A stretch of DNA of 64,000 nucleotides from Gymnogyps californianus (Eukaryota > Chordata > Aves > Accipitriformes > Cathartidae): positions 67,962,020-68,026,019 of the forward strand of contig NC_059471.1 in assembly GCF_018139145.2 (NCBI RefSeq). Direction: 5' to 3'. Shown here piece by piece: positions 14,450-51,480 of this stretch; position 1 is the first letter of the stretch, and each line of letters starts with the position of its first letter. The position numbers and the translations under genes were made by a program. The notes beneath the pieces are model-generated. The model made no database searches and was not told where the DNA came from. It was given only the letters and a program-made list of their open reading frames with translations.

Positions 14450-14760
14450 AAGCTTTAATTCCTAAATAGAGCAGGTACCATGGGCTGTCTGGACTTCAAT
14501 AAAGCATTAGACACTGATATGCATAAGGAACATGGGACAGGTCCAGCAGGTAAGACATGAGCAAGCAGAGAGCTATAGATAGGTCATGTCAGAAGAGCAA
14601 TTACTGAACTGAAGGCTCCTGCCTGGTCTCTCAAAACCAGTCTTATTTAAGTGTCCTGGGCTGCAAGTTGCAATCAGACTTGCCTGAGCACACCAAGCTG
14701 GAAGACAATATCCCTGCTGAAATGGCCAGGCTGCAGTCACAAGGTTGCTTCTTCATGGGA
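14450..14760 (+). mobile_element. Possible ancient CR1 reverse-transcriptase relic
   Basis: Around 14485-14520 the plus strand encodes text like LDFNKALDTD, close to the LINE motif YLDFSKAFDTV. About 180 bp later (14660-14750) comes a segment like HTKLEDNIPAEMARLQ, comparable to the ADDTKLGG region of CR1 RT. The order and orientation fit, but the spacing is shortened and there are no long frames. A diverged CR1 is the simplest reading. Confidence 0.35.
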
Positions 14761-17700
14761 AGGAGGTCAAGCTGTTACTCACACAAGCTTACATCTTGCA
14801 TGGCACTGCTGGTGGTGGCGTCTCAGAGTTCTCATGATGTGCATGATGGTGGTGGTGGTGGCAGAAAAGGCATGGAGAGAGAAGTGATGTCTTTTATTAG
14901 ACCAGTTGATAGACCTAATAAAAATAAACATCTCAGGCCTAGTTCCTTCAGCAGGCCCAGAAAGCAGCAGTAAAAACCATGCTAACTGCAAGGTAGAAGC
15001 AATCACTCTTGGATCAATCTTGCTATGCTAATCAATCCCACCACATCAGAGAAAAAGGTGGTTAACACCTGTGGAGCATGGGGGGAGTTACCTGGGAGAG
15101 AAGTGACAGGCTGTAAGCTCCTGCAGAGGGGGGAAAAGCGGGGGGGGGGGGGGGAGGAAAAAAAAAAGGTCATTAGCACCTGTGTTATATTTTTAAATAC
15201 ATTATTACATTTCTGGTATTTTGTAATTAACCCAAGTTAATTGTGAGCTCATGGCTTGCACATTTCCAGCCCAAAGGATAACCAGTTTTTAAAACTAGCT
15301 TGCTCCCTTGGAAGGCTCAGCTTGACATAGCCTACTAACAGGTTTATCAGATAAGGTACCACTAGGCTTAATGCGCTCCTTAATTAGGAATGTAAACACG
15401 TTCATTAAAGAAAAAATGAGGGCCTCAGAGAAATTATGAAGAGATTTTATGATTATCGACTCGAAAGAGAAAGTATTCCAACAGAGAAAGCCGTTGCTTC
15501 CTCCTTCCCTAGGAGCAGAGGCAACCTACTTTCTAATTGTAACCCTACGTGGCACGTTAAGCACAGAGATTTCCCACCACTGGGACATTATCTGAGATTT
15601 GGGACATCCAGGCTAAACAGAGATGTGAGGGACAATCAGCCTCTCTGAGGGCGCGTGGGTATAAATAGATGTGTTTGTGTACACATGCGTGCCTGTAAAC
15701 ATGCAGTTTCTATAGGCATGTCCGTATAGCAGGCTGTGACTTCAGCTGCTATTAGCCAAGGTGGTGGTTGTTCCTCCTCTCGTTTGTACGCATGATGGTT
15801 GGCATAAATAGCAGCCCCAGCAGGTCGTAGCTCGCAACTGCCCACAGATATGGAGGATTTGGTTGCTCGGACATGTTTTTCCACCTGGCATTGGACCGGG
15901 AGCTGCGTTTTGGCCTCTACGCCCCATCCCTTCGCTGTCCCCCCCAGGGGGGGACCCACGCCCATGAGATGGGTGGGTGGAAGGGGTACATGAGGGGGCT
16001 GCTCCCATGTACCACCCCACATCCTCCCTGCTCGGGGCACAGGGACCCGCAAGCCCTGGCTGGTGCTGCGGGCACCCTGTGCCGTGCCCCCCAGCCGCCT
16101 CTCCCCTCGGGCACCCCTGGCACAGCACCCGCTCGCTGTGTGGCCCCTGTTCCCGGTGGAGAGCTTCCCCTCCCTGTGCTCCCTCTCCCTGTTCCCAACA
16201 ATGGTGGCCCGGGCAGCTCGGGATGTAGTTTTGAATTTAAATGTGGCCAGCCTTTAGTTTGCAAAAATAATAAATCCCCTTCAAACAGAGTTATGTAAAA
16301 AGTAGAATAATAAAAAACCTAATGTTTGTTGGCAGCGTATGCATCCCTTTGTCTGCAAGACAGAGGCCTGTTGACAAACAAGAGGCTTTTCTGGGACTCT
16401 AAAATCAAGTACCAAAGTATAAATGGCCACCACCTAACACTGACTTTATTACATTTGCCAAACACAGTGAAACTGCTGCACTGTTGCTTAATGCACTTGT
16501 ACAAGGAAAGAAAGTTCGTGGCCAGGACCCTCCCAATGACAGCCTCCCCCATGCAGTGACCTGCTCGGGGGAGGTTCACCCTCCGAAGGTACCATCGTGC
16601 TCCACTGCAGCCCCCTCCCGAAGCACCCCAGCTGCTATCCACTGTGCCTGTAAGATGCAGTAATTCAGATGTTTTCATGTAAACCGTGGAAAAAACAGAA
16701 CTGTGTGTTGACCTCTTTAACAATTTTCTGGCTTTTAGCTAAGACATGCAAATGTGCTGCAGAGCTAAGAGCAGACATTATTTATTGGTGGTCACCATGG
16801 GATTTCTATTCTATTTACAATTTCAATAAATTCTGTTGATGGTCACTGTAGGATTTCACCTCTTTTTCTTCCTGTAAAGTATTTCTAAATGTCTCCACCT
16901 CTGTCCTGTTCGTCAACCATTATTGTATTAAAAAGATGTCAGTCTCTACACGGTGCTAAAAATCCTCTGCTTCCCAGATACTGTGAGATCTGAAGGTACT
17001 CGGCAGCTCACAGGATCAGACCCTGAGAAACGGAAGCAAAGTGTGAGCTCAAATCCTTATCAATCTTAATAATGCAAGCCAAGACTCAGGCTGTTCTTAT
17101 TAGATTATCTCTCATCTAGAAAGCATAAAGCCCAGTAAAAAGGAAGAGATGTTAGAAAAACATCGTCGTTGCTTCGGTGGTTTGTATTTTCCTAATAAGC
17201 TTTTAATTTTCTGCTCTGAATGGAAAGTAATACTTGTCTTAGGAACTAAGGAGAGCTTCTGAATCTAAACTGAGTTGTTTTCATACCAGTAATTTTACCT
17301 CGCCCCTGGAAGCAAAATGCCAAAAACAAGTTTCCTCTCCCTCAGGTAGGGGCAGATGGGGAAACTTCTTAGGAAGCGGTGATGGAGAAAGCACCAAGCC
17401 GATGCGGCACTGAGACAACCCGGTAGATGGTGAACAACTGTACTGTTGCTCGTTAATTCTCGCCTTAGAATTATTAGGCTGATGAGTCTAACGTGTTCAT
17501 TTGCAATTTTTCATGGTGATGTAAGATCCATCTTCCAACTACTTCCATGGAAAACTCAGGTGCCCTCCGGCAGCTGCGAGCTGGCAGTGGGGCAAGCTCG
17601 CCTGGGCAGCGGAGCAGGAGCTCTCTGGGGGAGAAAGGGGCGCAGCCCTGACGTGCCTCCAGCACGCTGCTCCCACCGCCGCCATTGCCAGCGCTTCTTA

Positions 17701-20300
17701 AAAGAAAAGCCGGAGCCCTCCTACAACAAACAAGTAAGCAAGCAAACCAGAAGGAATAATACGTCAGTTGTAGCACTTCCCAGCAGACGTTAGGAGGGGC
17801 TGAAAATAACAGGGAAGTCTTCATGTAAATCACCTTAGAAAAATTTTATTTTCGGAGAGATGGAAAGCAAGCCTCTTCCACTGAGGAAAATCCTTACAAG
17901 GGCTGGCCAAAAAAGTCAAGATTTTTTTCCCCATTACAAATATGAGGTTTCTGATTTTTTTTAGTTGTGCGTCAGAACAAATCCCAGATTTTTTTTTTAT
18001 TTATTTTTTTCAGTTATAGAAAACAAAAGAGATCATATGACTTAGCCTAAGGGTCAGGGCAGCCTTTTGACTGGGGGAGGTACAAGTCCCTGCTCACATT
18101 TTTGCCCTAATGAGTATTTTCTTGTTTGTATAAAGCAGCACCAACCACAGCAGCCTCCATGGCAGGAGGTCTTGAGTGCCTTTTCCCTACAGCATCACTT
18201 CCCCACCAAAATATCAGCCCTTCTAGCGGGAACATCACTGAAGTGGAATCGTTGCGATGGCAGGTTGAGGGAATAACGAATTACCATTTTCCTACCCAAA
18301 AAGCCATCCCATGCTCACTCCCCTCTCACCTCTCCGAGCAGCTTGGGTCACTGGGGCAGCAGGAGGGAGGTTTGCCTGTGAGCCATGTGCCCTGGGAGGA
18401 CTTTGGGGTGGGGATGGAGACCACCGTGCTCCTCCAGCAGCCCTGGCCCAGCGGGGTTGGGTTTTGGAGGGACACTGCTGGCAGATGAGACCAACATCAG
18501 CCTAGAGAGAGGCCGAATCGGGGCCATGCCAGTGGCAAGGGGGCTGGGGGGCAGCAGGCTCAGCACCAGCCAGCTGTGGGTGCCCTGGGGCCACGCAGGG
18601 AGACCCCAGGGTCCCCTCGGCCCCCGCACCTCGTTAGTGCCCCCGTTTCTGCAGAAATGCATGCCAGCCGTGCAAAGCGTGTTGAAAAGAGCCTTTCCTC
18701 CTTTCTTGCTTTTGCTTTGTTCCTGCATCGTAGCCTCTTTTTTTTTTTTTTTCCCCAAAAACCTTTTCAGAAAGCTGATGGCCCGTCTACATGAGAGCCA
18801 ACACGTGTCATTATGTAAGGTGAGAAAGCAGGTTCAAATATGGACTTCCAGATGCAGTTTCCAGATAAGCAAGTCTGTAAGAGACAGTTAGCTTTTCATT
18901 AGGCTTGATTGCCCCCACGTCCTCAGCGTGCAGTGCCCCCATTAACAAACTAAAGAATCTTTTATGTACCCTCTTGTCAATGAAGCTCCCACTGGAAAAA
19001 ATCTTGTTTCTGTGCCCAAGCAATGAATTGTTTTTCTGACGGAGCTGCCAGATCACAGAGGCAATTAAAGTTTATGTGTAGCTTGAGCTCTTCTTGCTTC
19101 CTTTTGATGTTTCAGGTAAAAGGAAGAAGAGAGTTGTATCATTTTAACACTTTTTATATCTCTCTCTGAGGTGATTTTTAAGGTGTATTTGCAAGGTCAA
19201 AGCAATAAAAAACAGATATGGGAAACAGTGTAGTTCATGTTGTCCTACAAATGTAATATTGTTCTGTGCAATATTTTTTCACAACAATACAAACTGTAAC
19301 CAAGGCTACAAAATAGTTTTCTTCATCATCTCTACGTTTCCATTTGCTTATAGTTCTCCAAGTTTATTCTCTTCCTGATCTTGCGCTGCCATCATTGTCA
19401 TTCAGTGATGGGCTCAGGGAATCCTCTTTCCTCCTGAAAGAAAAACTCAGACTGCATCTTTTTTCACGGGGCCGGAGCCAGACTGAACTCTGCTGCTGAA
19501 CTCTGAAACCCGTGAGGCCTTGCAGTGAGGATTATATGCTTATCTCAGTTAAAAAGGATTTAGCAGCATCGGGAGCATACAGAGATTAGCTATTGAGCCC
19601 ATGCAAAAAACTGTGATGATCAGTGGAAAAGGCGGTTCGCGAGGTTCCTCTCATAAACCTCGGGAACTCGGGGCAAGTGGTGGGTTTGTTGGTTGCACCT
19701 ATGAAGTACATACAACCTGCCCTCCTTTATTTATATGAAAGCATTTGTCTCGCATTCTGCTGTTGTTAGTAGTGGAGATCTTGGACGTGGATTTGTCATC
19801 AATACCGATTTGCCAGCTACTCAGGAATTACATTCATAACCACAGACCTGCTAACCAAACTGCTTCTTAGAAAACCCCAGAAGAGAAATGCATATAGAAA
19901 TATCAAAATGGTGAAGTTGTCTGAGGCAGCGGTTGTGCCTTTCCCTCTTGCAAAGTCAAGTTTTGTGTTCTTGAAGTATGTTTACATCAGTGATGAAACT
20001 AAAGAAATGCAGAGCCACCAAAAAAACCCACCTCTCTACAACATTAAGAAACACCTATTTCTGTACTTCAATCCATATGTTTGGTTTCCTCCTTTTTTCA
20101 ACCGTATTTTTAAAAACCAAAAAGTCTATGATAGGAAATTATCTTTTGCCCTGTGTTAATCACTGAAGCCACAGAATTAAAATATCAGCTAAGGTCATCC
20201 ATCGAAAGCCATGAGCTTTAGCTTAGACCACCAGCTTTGGTAACCTCATTGCTTGCACGTTTCCTATGTTTACTCCGTTTACTCATGGATATTGCAAATA
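14761..20300. other. No gene recognised; GC-rich patches
   Basis: Three GC-rich blocks (about 15860-16250, 17560-17700 and 18310-18660) stand out from AT-rich surroundings. Any of them could hold the noncoding EDAR first exon, but no promoter or donor could be fixed. Two TATA-like ATAAATAG strings occur, near 15660 and 15804. Confidence 0.5.
15140..15166 (+). repeat. G15 homopolymer followed by an A-rich run
   Basis: Fifteen consecutive G residues (15140-15154), then agg and a run of A. Such a run may form a G-quadruplex and is also prone to sequencing length errors. Confidence 0.85.
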
Positions 20301-20904
20301 TCATGTGTCATGGTTTAACCCCAGCCAGCAGCTAAGCACCACGCAGCCGCTTCACCTCCCCCTCCCAGTGGGATGGGGAGGAGGATCGGAAAAAAAGGTA
20401 AAACTTGTGGGTTGAGATAAGAACAGCTTAATAACTAAAGTAAAATAAAATATAATACTAACTAAGAATAATAATAAAATAATAATAATAATAATTGCAA
20501 TGAAAAGGAAGATAACAAAAAAAAGAGAAATAAAACCCAAGAAAAGACAAGTGATGCACAATGCAATTGCTCACCACCAGCTGACCAATGCCAGAGCAGC
20601 CATCCACCCCTCCTGACCAACTCCGCCCCATTTATATACTGGCATGATGCTCTATGGTATGGAATACCCCTTTGGCTAGTTCAGGTCAGCTGCCCCGGCT
20701 GTGCTCCATCCCAGCTTCTTGCACACCTGCTTGCTGGCAGAGCATGGGAAACTGAAAAGTCCTTGGCTTAAGATAAGCACTACTTAGCAACAACTAAAAC
20801 ATCAGTGTTATCAACATTATTCTCACACTAAATCCAAAACGCAGCACTGTACCAGCTACTAGGAAGAAAATTAACTCTATCCCAGCTGAAACCAAGACAT
20901 CATG
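20301..20904. repeat. 5-bp target-site duplication TCATG bounding the solo LTR
   Basis: TCATG lies immediately before the LTR (20301-20305) and immediately after it (20900-20904). Five bases fits ERVL or ERVK integrase. Perfect copies confirm the LTR ends and suggest a moderately recent insertion. Confidence 0.85.
20306..20899 (-). mobile_element. Solo LTR of an avian ERVL-type endogenous retrovirus (594 bp)
   Basis: The element starts TGTCATGG and ends AAGACA on the + strand, so it has TG...CA termini. It is flanked by the exact duplication TCATG (20301-20305 and 20900-20904). The text matches a very common avian LTR family that I recall as TguERVL2-like. Read on the minus strand, it has the family's TGTCTTGGTTTCAGCTGGG start, a TATATAAA box near 20630 and a T-rich part carrying an (ATT)n tract, so the sense is minus. 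No gag, pol or env sequence adjoins it, so the internal part was probably lost by LTR-LTR recombination. It holds no gene. Confidence 0.88.
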
Positions 20905-23900
20905 GCAGTGCTACCTTATCACCTAAGTAAATTATCAAATTCAAAGGCTGACTGCCATGAATGATGCTTTTTCTCCTTTGGACAGCATGAACTAAGCATT
21001 TTCTGCCTGGTGACTTATTTATTTATTTATTTATTCGTAGCTGCCAGTTCTTCGTAAGAAACCGCAAAGACTATATAGAAGGGCCTTTCGTCTGGGAGGA
21101 GAAATATTTGAGTAATAGGGTCCCAGGCATCTCTTTTCCTATTCCCCCGGGCCAAATTTGTGCCTCACAGTCCACAAGAGAGAAGCTGAGACAAGGAGTC
21201 TCTAGCATTTCTTGCTGCGATTGCCACCGGGAAAATAGTCTTCCTTTTCCTGTCAGCTTATGTGTATATTCTTAACAGCTATTAACGAATATGCCCCGAA
21301 AGGCAAATAGGGCTGTAATTAGCAACCCCCTCTAGTCATGACGAGGCTTGCTGCGTGTTGCACACCTGATCCACAAAGACACAGGTCTGTGTTTTATACC
21401 TCCTCTCCGGAGACACCCACACAGCCTAAACAAAAACACGAATCAGGATCTGCAAAGGGCTCGGCAAACGAGCTGCCAGAGATCCCAAATCGCTTAGGAG
21501 TGATCGCATGATTCCAGCAAAAATACACCTCCAGCTTGTTCCCGCTCACCGTTGCATGCCATCCCACTGGAGAGAGTCATTTGCTTTAGTCAAAGCATGG
21601 CAGAATACGAAGGAAAGGTGCAGCATCTGTTAATTCATTAAGAACTAATTGCTTTTAATGATTAGGGGCCATAATAACTGGTCACTCTTTTTCCCGCTTC
21701 TTGGCAGAAGCTGGCTGATTGTCCAAGCTTTGCATGTCTTCACAGATGTCAGCTAGAGACAAAAGCAATCTTAGCACTAGAAGATCCCTTGTTGTGTGGA
21801 TGGGATTAATGTGTGACAGATAATACAGTGCAGGTATAAATTAACATGCCTGAAAATTGACAGCAAGCCCAAGAGCAGCCTGGCATATCTTGGTAGATAC
21901 CTTCAGGTATCACCCCAGCTGAGGAGCGACCTATGGCCCTAGTGCCAGAAACCTCCTGCATCTGCCTTCCCCTACTCCTGCGTTATAAAATTAAGGTGAA
22001 CATGTTGGTTTTTAACTCCAAAGGAGGAAAAAAAAAACCCAACAGAAAATAACACTGGCAGTTTATGGCAGTGTACTTGAATAGGGGGATGAATAATCAA
22101 ATTAAACTTTTTGGTATTCCAATTTGGGGAAAAAGTCTCCCCTGGAGTTCTAATCTGGCCATATCCGGCACTTTGAACTGGCTTTTTCTAGTTAAAAAAG
22201 TATTTCCAATATGCTTGACATATTGCTGCGTATAATGATGGAATGCAGGGAAAAAAATGTATGTTTACATACAAAACATGCCCCCATATGCATATTTATA
22301 TTAAGAGACAGAAAAATATTTTATGTATGTATGTATAACTTGACACTTTCAACATTTTATGTAAATAAATGCCAAATGGATGGAGAAGATTGTATTATAC
22401 ATTAATGGGCTACACTTCTTCATTTCCATTTTTCAAATCTGGCTATGATTGCATACAAGTACCTCAAACAGCAAACATCTGGATGGCTTGAAAGCAACTG
22501 AAGCATGTTTTTACTGTAAGACATATTCTTACTGTAAAGTTAGAGATGCAAGCTTTACTAGTGAAATTTTTGGTCCTGAGCAGCCTCAGACCTCATTTAT
22601 AATAAATACGATTGTTTTGCAGTATCAGTGGGGACACAGCCTTAACCATATTCATATTTAAAGTCTAACAAGCTCTTTTATAATTAGGGTTCAGTTTAAC
22701 AGACATATGCGTTAAGACTATACCCTTGGAACTTTTCCAAGCAACTACACTGTCATAGCCAAAGCCTTCGTCCAACTTACATGTTTGACAGTTTATACAA
22801 TTGCATTACTATTTTCCACCTCTTACCTCCAGATTCAGGACAATTTATCTCTGATTCTCTTCTGTTTCTAGGTTTCAAAGTGCAATTTCCTGCAGAAACG
22901 AATATACTCATAATTCAGGTTGTCCACCCACCCACCCAGTTACCTGTCTCAGCTAGCCCAATTGCTGGAAGGAACATATAAAGCAAGTTCATAGCTTGAT
23001 GTTGGAGTGATATAATCTTTGCTTAATCTACTTAGTGTTTAAAAATGTAAATGGTAGCAGCTATCTCAAATACTAGAGCGCTGCTCTCATGTAGGTTGTA
23101 TGCTCGAATGAGGCACAAAGCTGTAATTGTACTTTTCTGGGAGACTAAAAGCCTTGCAGTGTCTGAGACCTGGAAAATTTAAAGAGTAGTTTACATCTAC
23201 TAGGACCAAAGTGTTGCAACTGTGTCTCAAACATTTGCAATTTGAAGCTGTAAAATCCCTAGGGCATATTATGTGCTGTAACAATACCATTAAATATGTT
23301 GTATCATGCTAATGAAATAATTTGTGTCTCCTTTTCCTGTCTCTTTTTTCCCCTTAGAAAGAAATCCAGTACATGAATATGTAACGTTAGCTGTTATTCA
23401 AAATTATTCATTTGAAGAAATGAAATAAATTAGCACGTGTTTATAACAGGGATTGAAGCCTTTCTTTTCCCCAACCATTGTAATAGCACTTCAAATATAA
23501 AGTTTGGCTTCTTCCTTGGGTTTAACCTCTTAAATCTGCAGTTTGCTTATCAAGAACAAAAAGCAGCTGACGCTTCCTACAGAAGGCAGCTCTGGGCTTT
23601 CTCAGTGGATCCGCAAGAGCTGGCAAGGAAGGTGCAGCCCCGGCGTGCCGGCTGCCCATGCTGCTTGCCATCAGTTCGCTCCCCGGCTCTGCTTTTGGCT
23701 GCTCCATCTAGATCTTTCCTAGACTAATCTAATCTAGTGAGGTCAAAGACTAAGCAGTGTGAACACAAGCCAGGCTACTGATCCCCGTCCCTCTTTCATT
23801 CAGCAGTCGAGACGTAGCCCTCGGTTCCTCCGTGGGAGGATTTCTCAGCAAGCCAAGCAGTGCTGGGGCTCAGAACGGGTTCCTCATCTTTGACAGATTT

Positions 23901-24153
23901 TTATAGAGGTTGCAAGACGGGCTCCCTCATGCCATCGGTCTTCTCAAAGAGAGAAAAGAGGTGTGCAGTAAGGGTGTGGAGTGTGCACGTGTGTGTGAGT
24001 GCACGTGCACATCTCCCCCCCTCTTTGTTTAGACCTCTGGGCATCGCTCCCATGTAACCTTTGTTCTGCTTATGAGCCCTTCTGTTCTTATTTTGGCAAC
24101 ACACACAAATATTTGCTCATGTTCATAAACAATCACTGATTCTGTCTTTTCAG
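20905..24153. other. Sequence just upstream of EDAR exon 2 (probably intron 1)
   Basis: No coding signal. A strong acceptor-like pyrimidine tract ends in cccttag at 23357, about 800 bp before exon 2, with no convincing exon after it. Confidence 0.5.
21015..21035 (+). repeat. (TTAT)n microsatellite
   Basis: About five uninterrupted units of ATTT/TTAT. Confidence 0.85.
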
Positions 24154-24171
24154 GTAAAATATCAAGAGAGC

Positions 24172-49240
<25,069 letters not shown>

Positions 49241-51480
49241 CACGCCTGCCTGGGACCTGCGCTTCCACATCACCTGCAAGAACCATGATTCCGGCAAGCA
49301 CCACGTCAAAGACTTTGGACAAAATACCATTGATGTTTCTTCTACATAATCGCTCCCGATAACCAACGGGAAGCTCTTCTCTTTGACTGCTAAAAAAAGT
49401 GAAGTTACACATCTACCAAAACAAGAGCAGAAATCTCCCAAGAAGCTTGGTATGAAACACGTCATTAAACAAAATGATCATGTTAAACAGTTACTGATAA
49501 TAAGTGGACACACAAACATCCATTTTGCGGTCTGTGTATGAGTGTAAGTGCAGATAACCCTGCTGACACCCTTCCTGCCTGGCCTTCAAGAAATCCATTG
49601 AATTGCTGTCTGAAAATATTCCTGTCTCTTAGGGCTTCATTCAACGATTTAATAGTTACAGTCAAAAGCAGTACCACAGCTACAGTACCAATTAATGCAC
49701 ATTAGGCACGTACATTTCTATCGGCTCTAACACATTTAATATGTAACCAGTTTCATTTTCTATACTTACTGTGGGTTTGTTGAATCTAGAAGTATGTGCA
49801 TAGGTGTATATACACAGTCCTCAGATTACCTAACTATACTATGTGAAAAAAGAGTCAACATAATTTACAGATTGAAGTGCTTCAAAACGCTGTACATAAT
49901 GCATGTAAATGCACTCCTGGTCCATACTGACATTTCAGAAGTTGTAAATTCACACTGCTGACTTGCTGAGGACAAGCTGGTTAGCAAGTGGGCAGTAAAA
50001 GCTGGGAGTCACTCCTTGTAAACTGAGAGCAACAAGTTCTTCTCTTCTTTGCCATTACAAAAAAAAGAAGCAATGAAAACAGCTTGTCCACTACCATGAA
50101 AAATGTATTTTTCCAGTAGTGACATCTATATATCAAATATTTGAAGCAGAGGAATTTTGGACAACAGTGGTGCACATTTGACACTAAGAGCAAAAGGAGT
50201 AGATTTCTTTAGAGACACTTGAAATGCAGAGGAAAAGGTGTTTTTTAAATGCTATACTCTTGTAAATGTAGACCATGAGCATAGAATCCACAGGTGAAAA
50301 TCAACTCCTCTGGAAGGTGAAGCATTATTGTGAGTTTGTGTACAACAAAAATTGACCTTATTTCCTTCCTTTTAACTGATTTTCATGGTTAAAAGTTCTC
50401 TAAAACTTATTCAGACCACAAATCAGTAGCTGTTACCAAACCTATTTGCTTAATTTATAGCTAAAATGAGTGATGACGGATTGCAACAAGTGCAACCACT
50501 AAATTAAGAGAGGTGTCAGTTACAAACCAATATTAAATTCCAAAATGCATGACTGAACAAAATGCTATAAAAAATATTAACTATTACCCTGAAGTTAACA
50601 GCCAGTATTCCATCACTTAGTCACTAGATCTTATCTATGATAGTATCATAATTGTACGGAACATTTAGTATCACCCCTTAACATCTATATTTAGTATCTT
50701 TTCAGCACTTGATTTGTATAGCAGAGGAAGTACATACTGCAACATAAAACCTATCCCTCTCATTATTCTTCTTCCACCATTTCTTTCGTATCATAACACA
50801 CTCTTCATTAATTTGCATATGCCAAATTTGATGAGAATTTTGACTTTTCTTTTAATGAAGCAGCAAGCTGCATTTATTTGAACATTTAACTAGCTAGTTG
50901 ATGTTTAATTTAGGGGTGAAATTCTTGCTGTCTTGAAATCAATGACAAATTCATACAGATTTCAACAGGCTTCAATAAGATTTCTAGATCTGCTGACAAC
51001 TTAGTAATCTTCAACAAGATTTTCAAGACCCTGAATTTGCAGTTTAGTACTATTGCTACCAGAATAAAAAAGGGAAAGGAAAAAAAAAAAGAAAACATGA
51101 AGATTCTATTTTTCTTGTGCCAGTGTGTAACTACAGTGTTATTCAATGGACTGCCTCCTATATTTCATGTGTCATTTAATAGTGCACATCATTTATTTGT
51201 TTAAAAGAAGATACAGGAATCGCCTTTTTTATGTTTATTGGGCCATGAAAAGTTAGGGTCTTGAAATCGGTGGTGCCAATGTGAACACAGACTATTTAAC
51301 ATTATTTTATTTAGTATACAGTATTTTTATTGTTACACAAAAGATGTACAGGAATGAAAAAATTTCCTGTAGATCTTGCCAAAGCTTACTTTCTAATAAT
51401 TTTGTTTAATGCTGTATATATAACTTATTATATTGTAAAGTATGAACATAAAATATGCTAATAAAAGAAAGAGGTCAAGC
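49241..51480 (+). other. EDAR: EDAR 3' UTR (about 2.2 kb)
   Basis: Sequence from the stop codon to just beyond the AATAAA at 51460. It becomes strongly AT-rich after about 50200, with several ATTTA motifs and no other gene signal. The length suits the long 3' UTR known for vertebrate EDAR. The exact cleavage site cannot be fixed without transcripts. Confidence 0.7.
51460..51465 (+). promoter_or_regulatory. EDAR: EDAR poly(A) signal AATAAA
   Basis: A canonical hexamer in the context gctAATAAAagaaag, at the end of an AT-rich 3' UTR. A GT/T-containing downstream stretch (gttgtattag) lies about 20 bp on, as expected for a cleavage region. Confidence 0.6.

Noticed and set aside
15636..16298. Group of overlapping ORFs (up to 141 codons) on both strands
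   Set aside because: GC-rich, Pro/Gly-rich translations with no consistent frame; a possible promoter region but not a protein gene.
18348..18891. 136- and 168-codon ORFs on opposite strands
   Set aside because: Low-complexity translations from GC-rich sequence; no homology recognised.
1..24000. SH3RF3 exons, expected upstream of EDAR by mammalian gene order
   Set aside because: No SH3-domain or RING-like coding text seen on either strand; the gene probably lies beyond the window.
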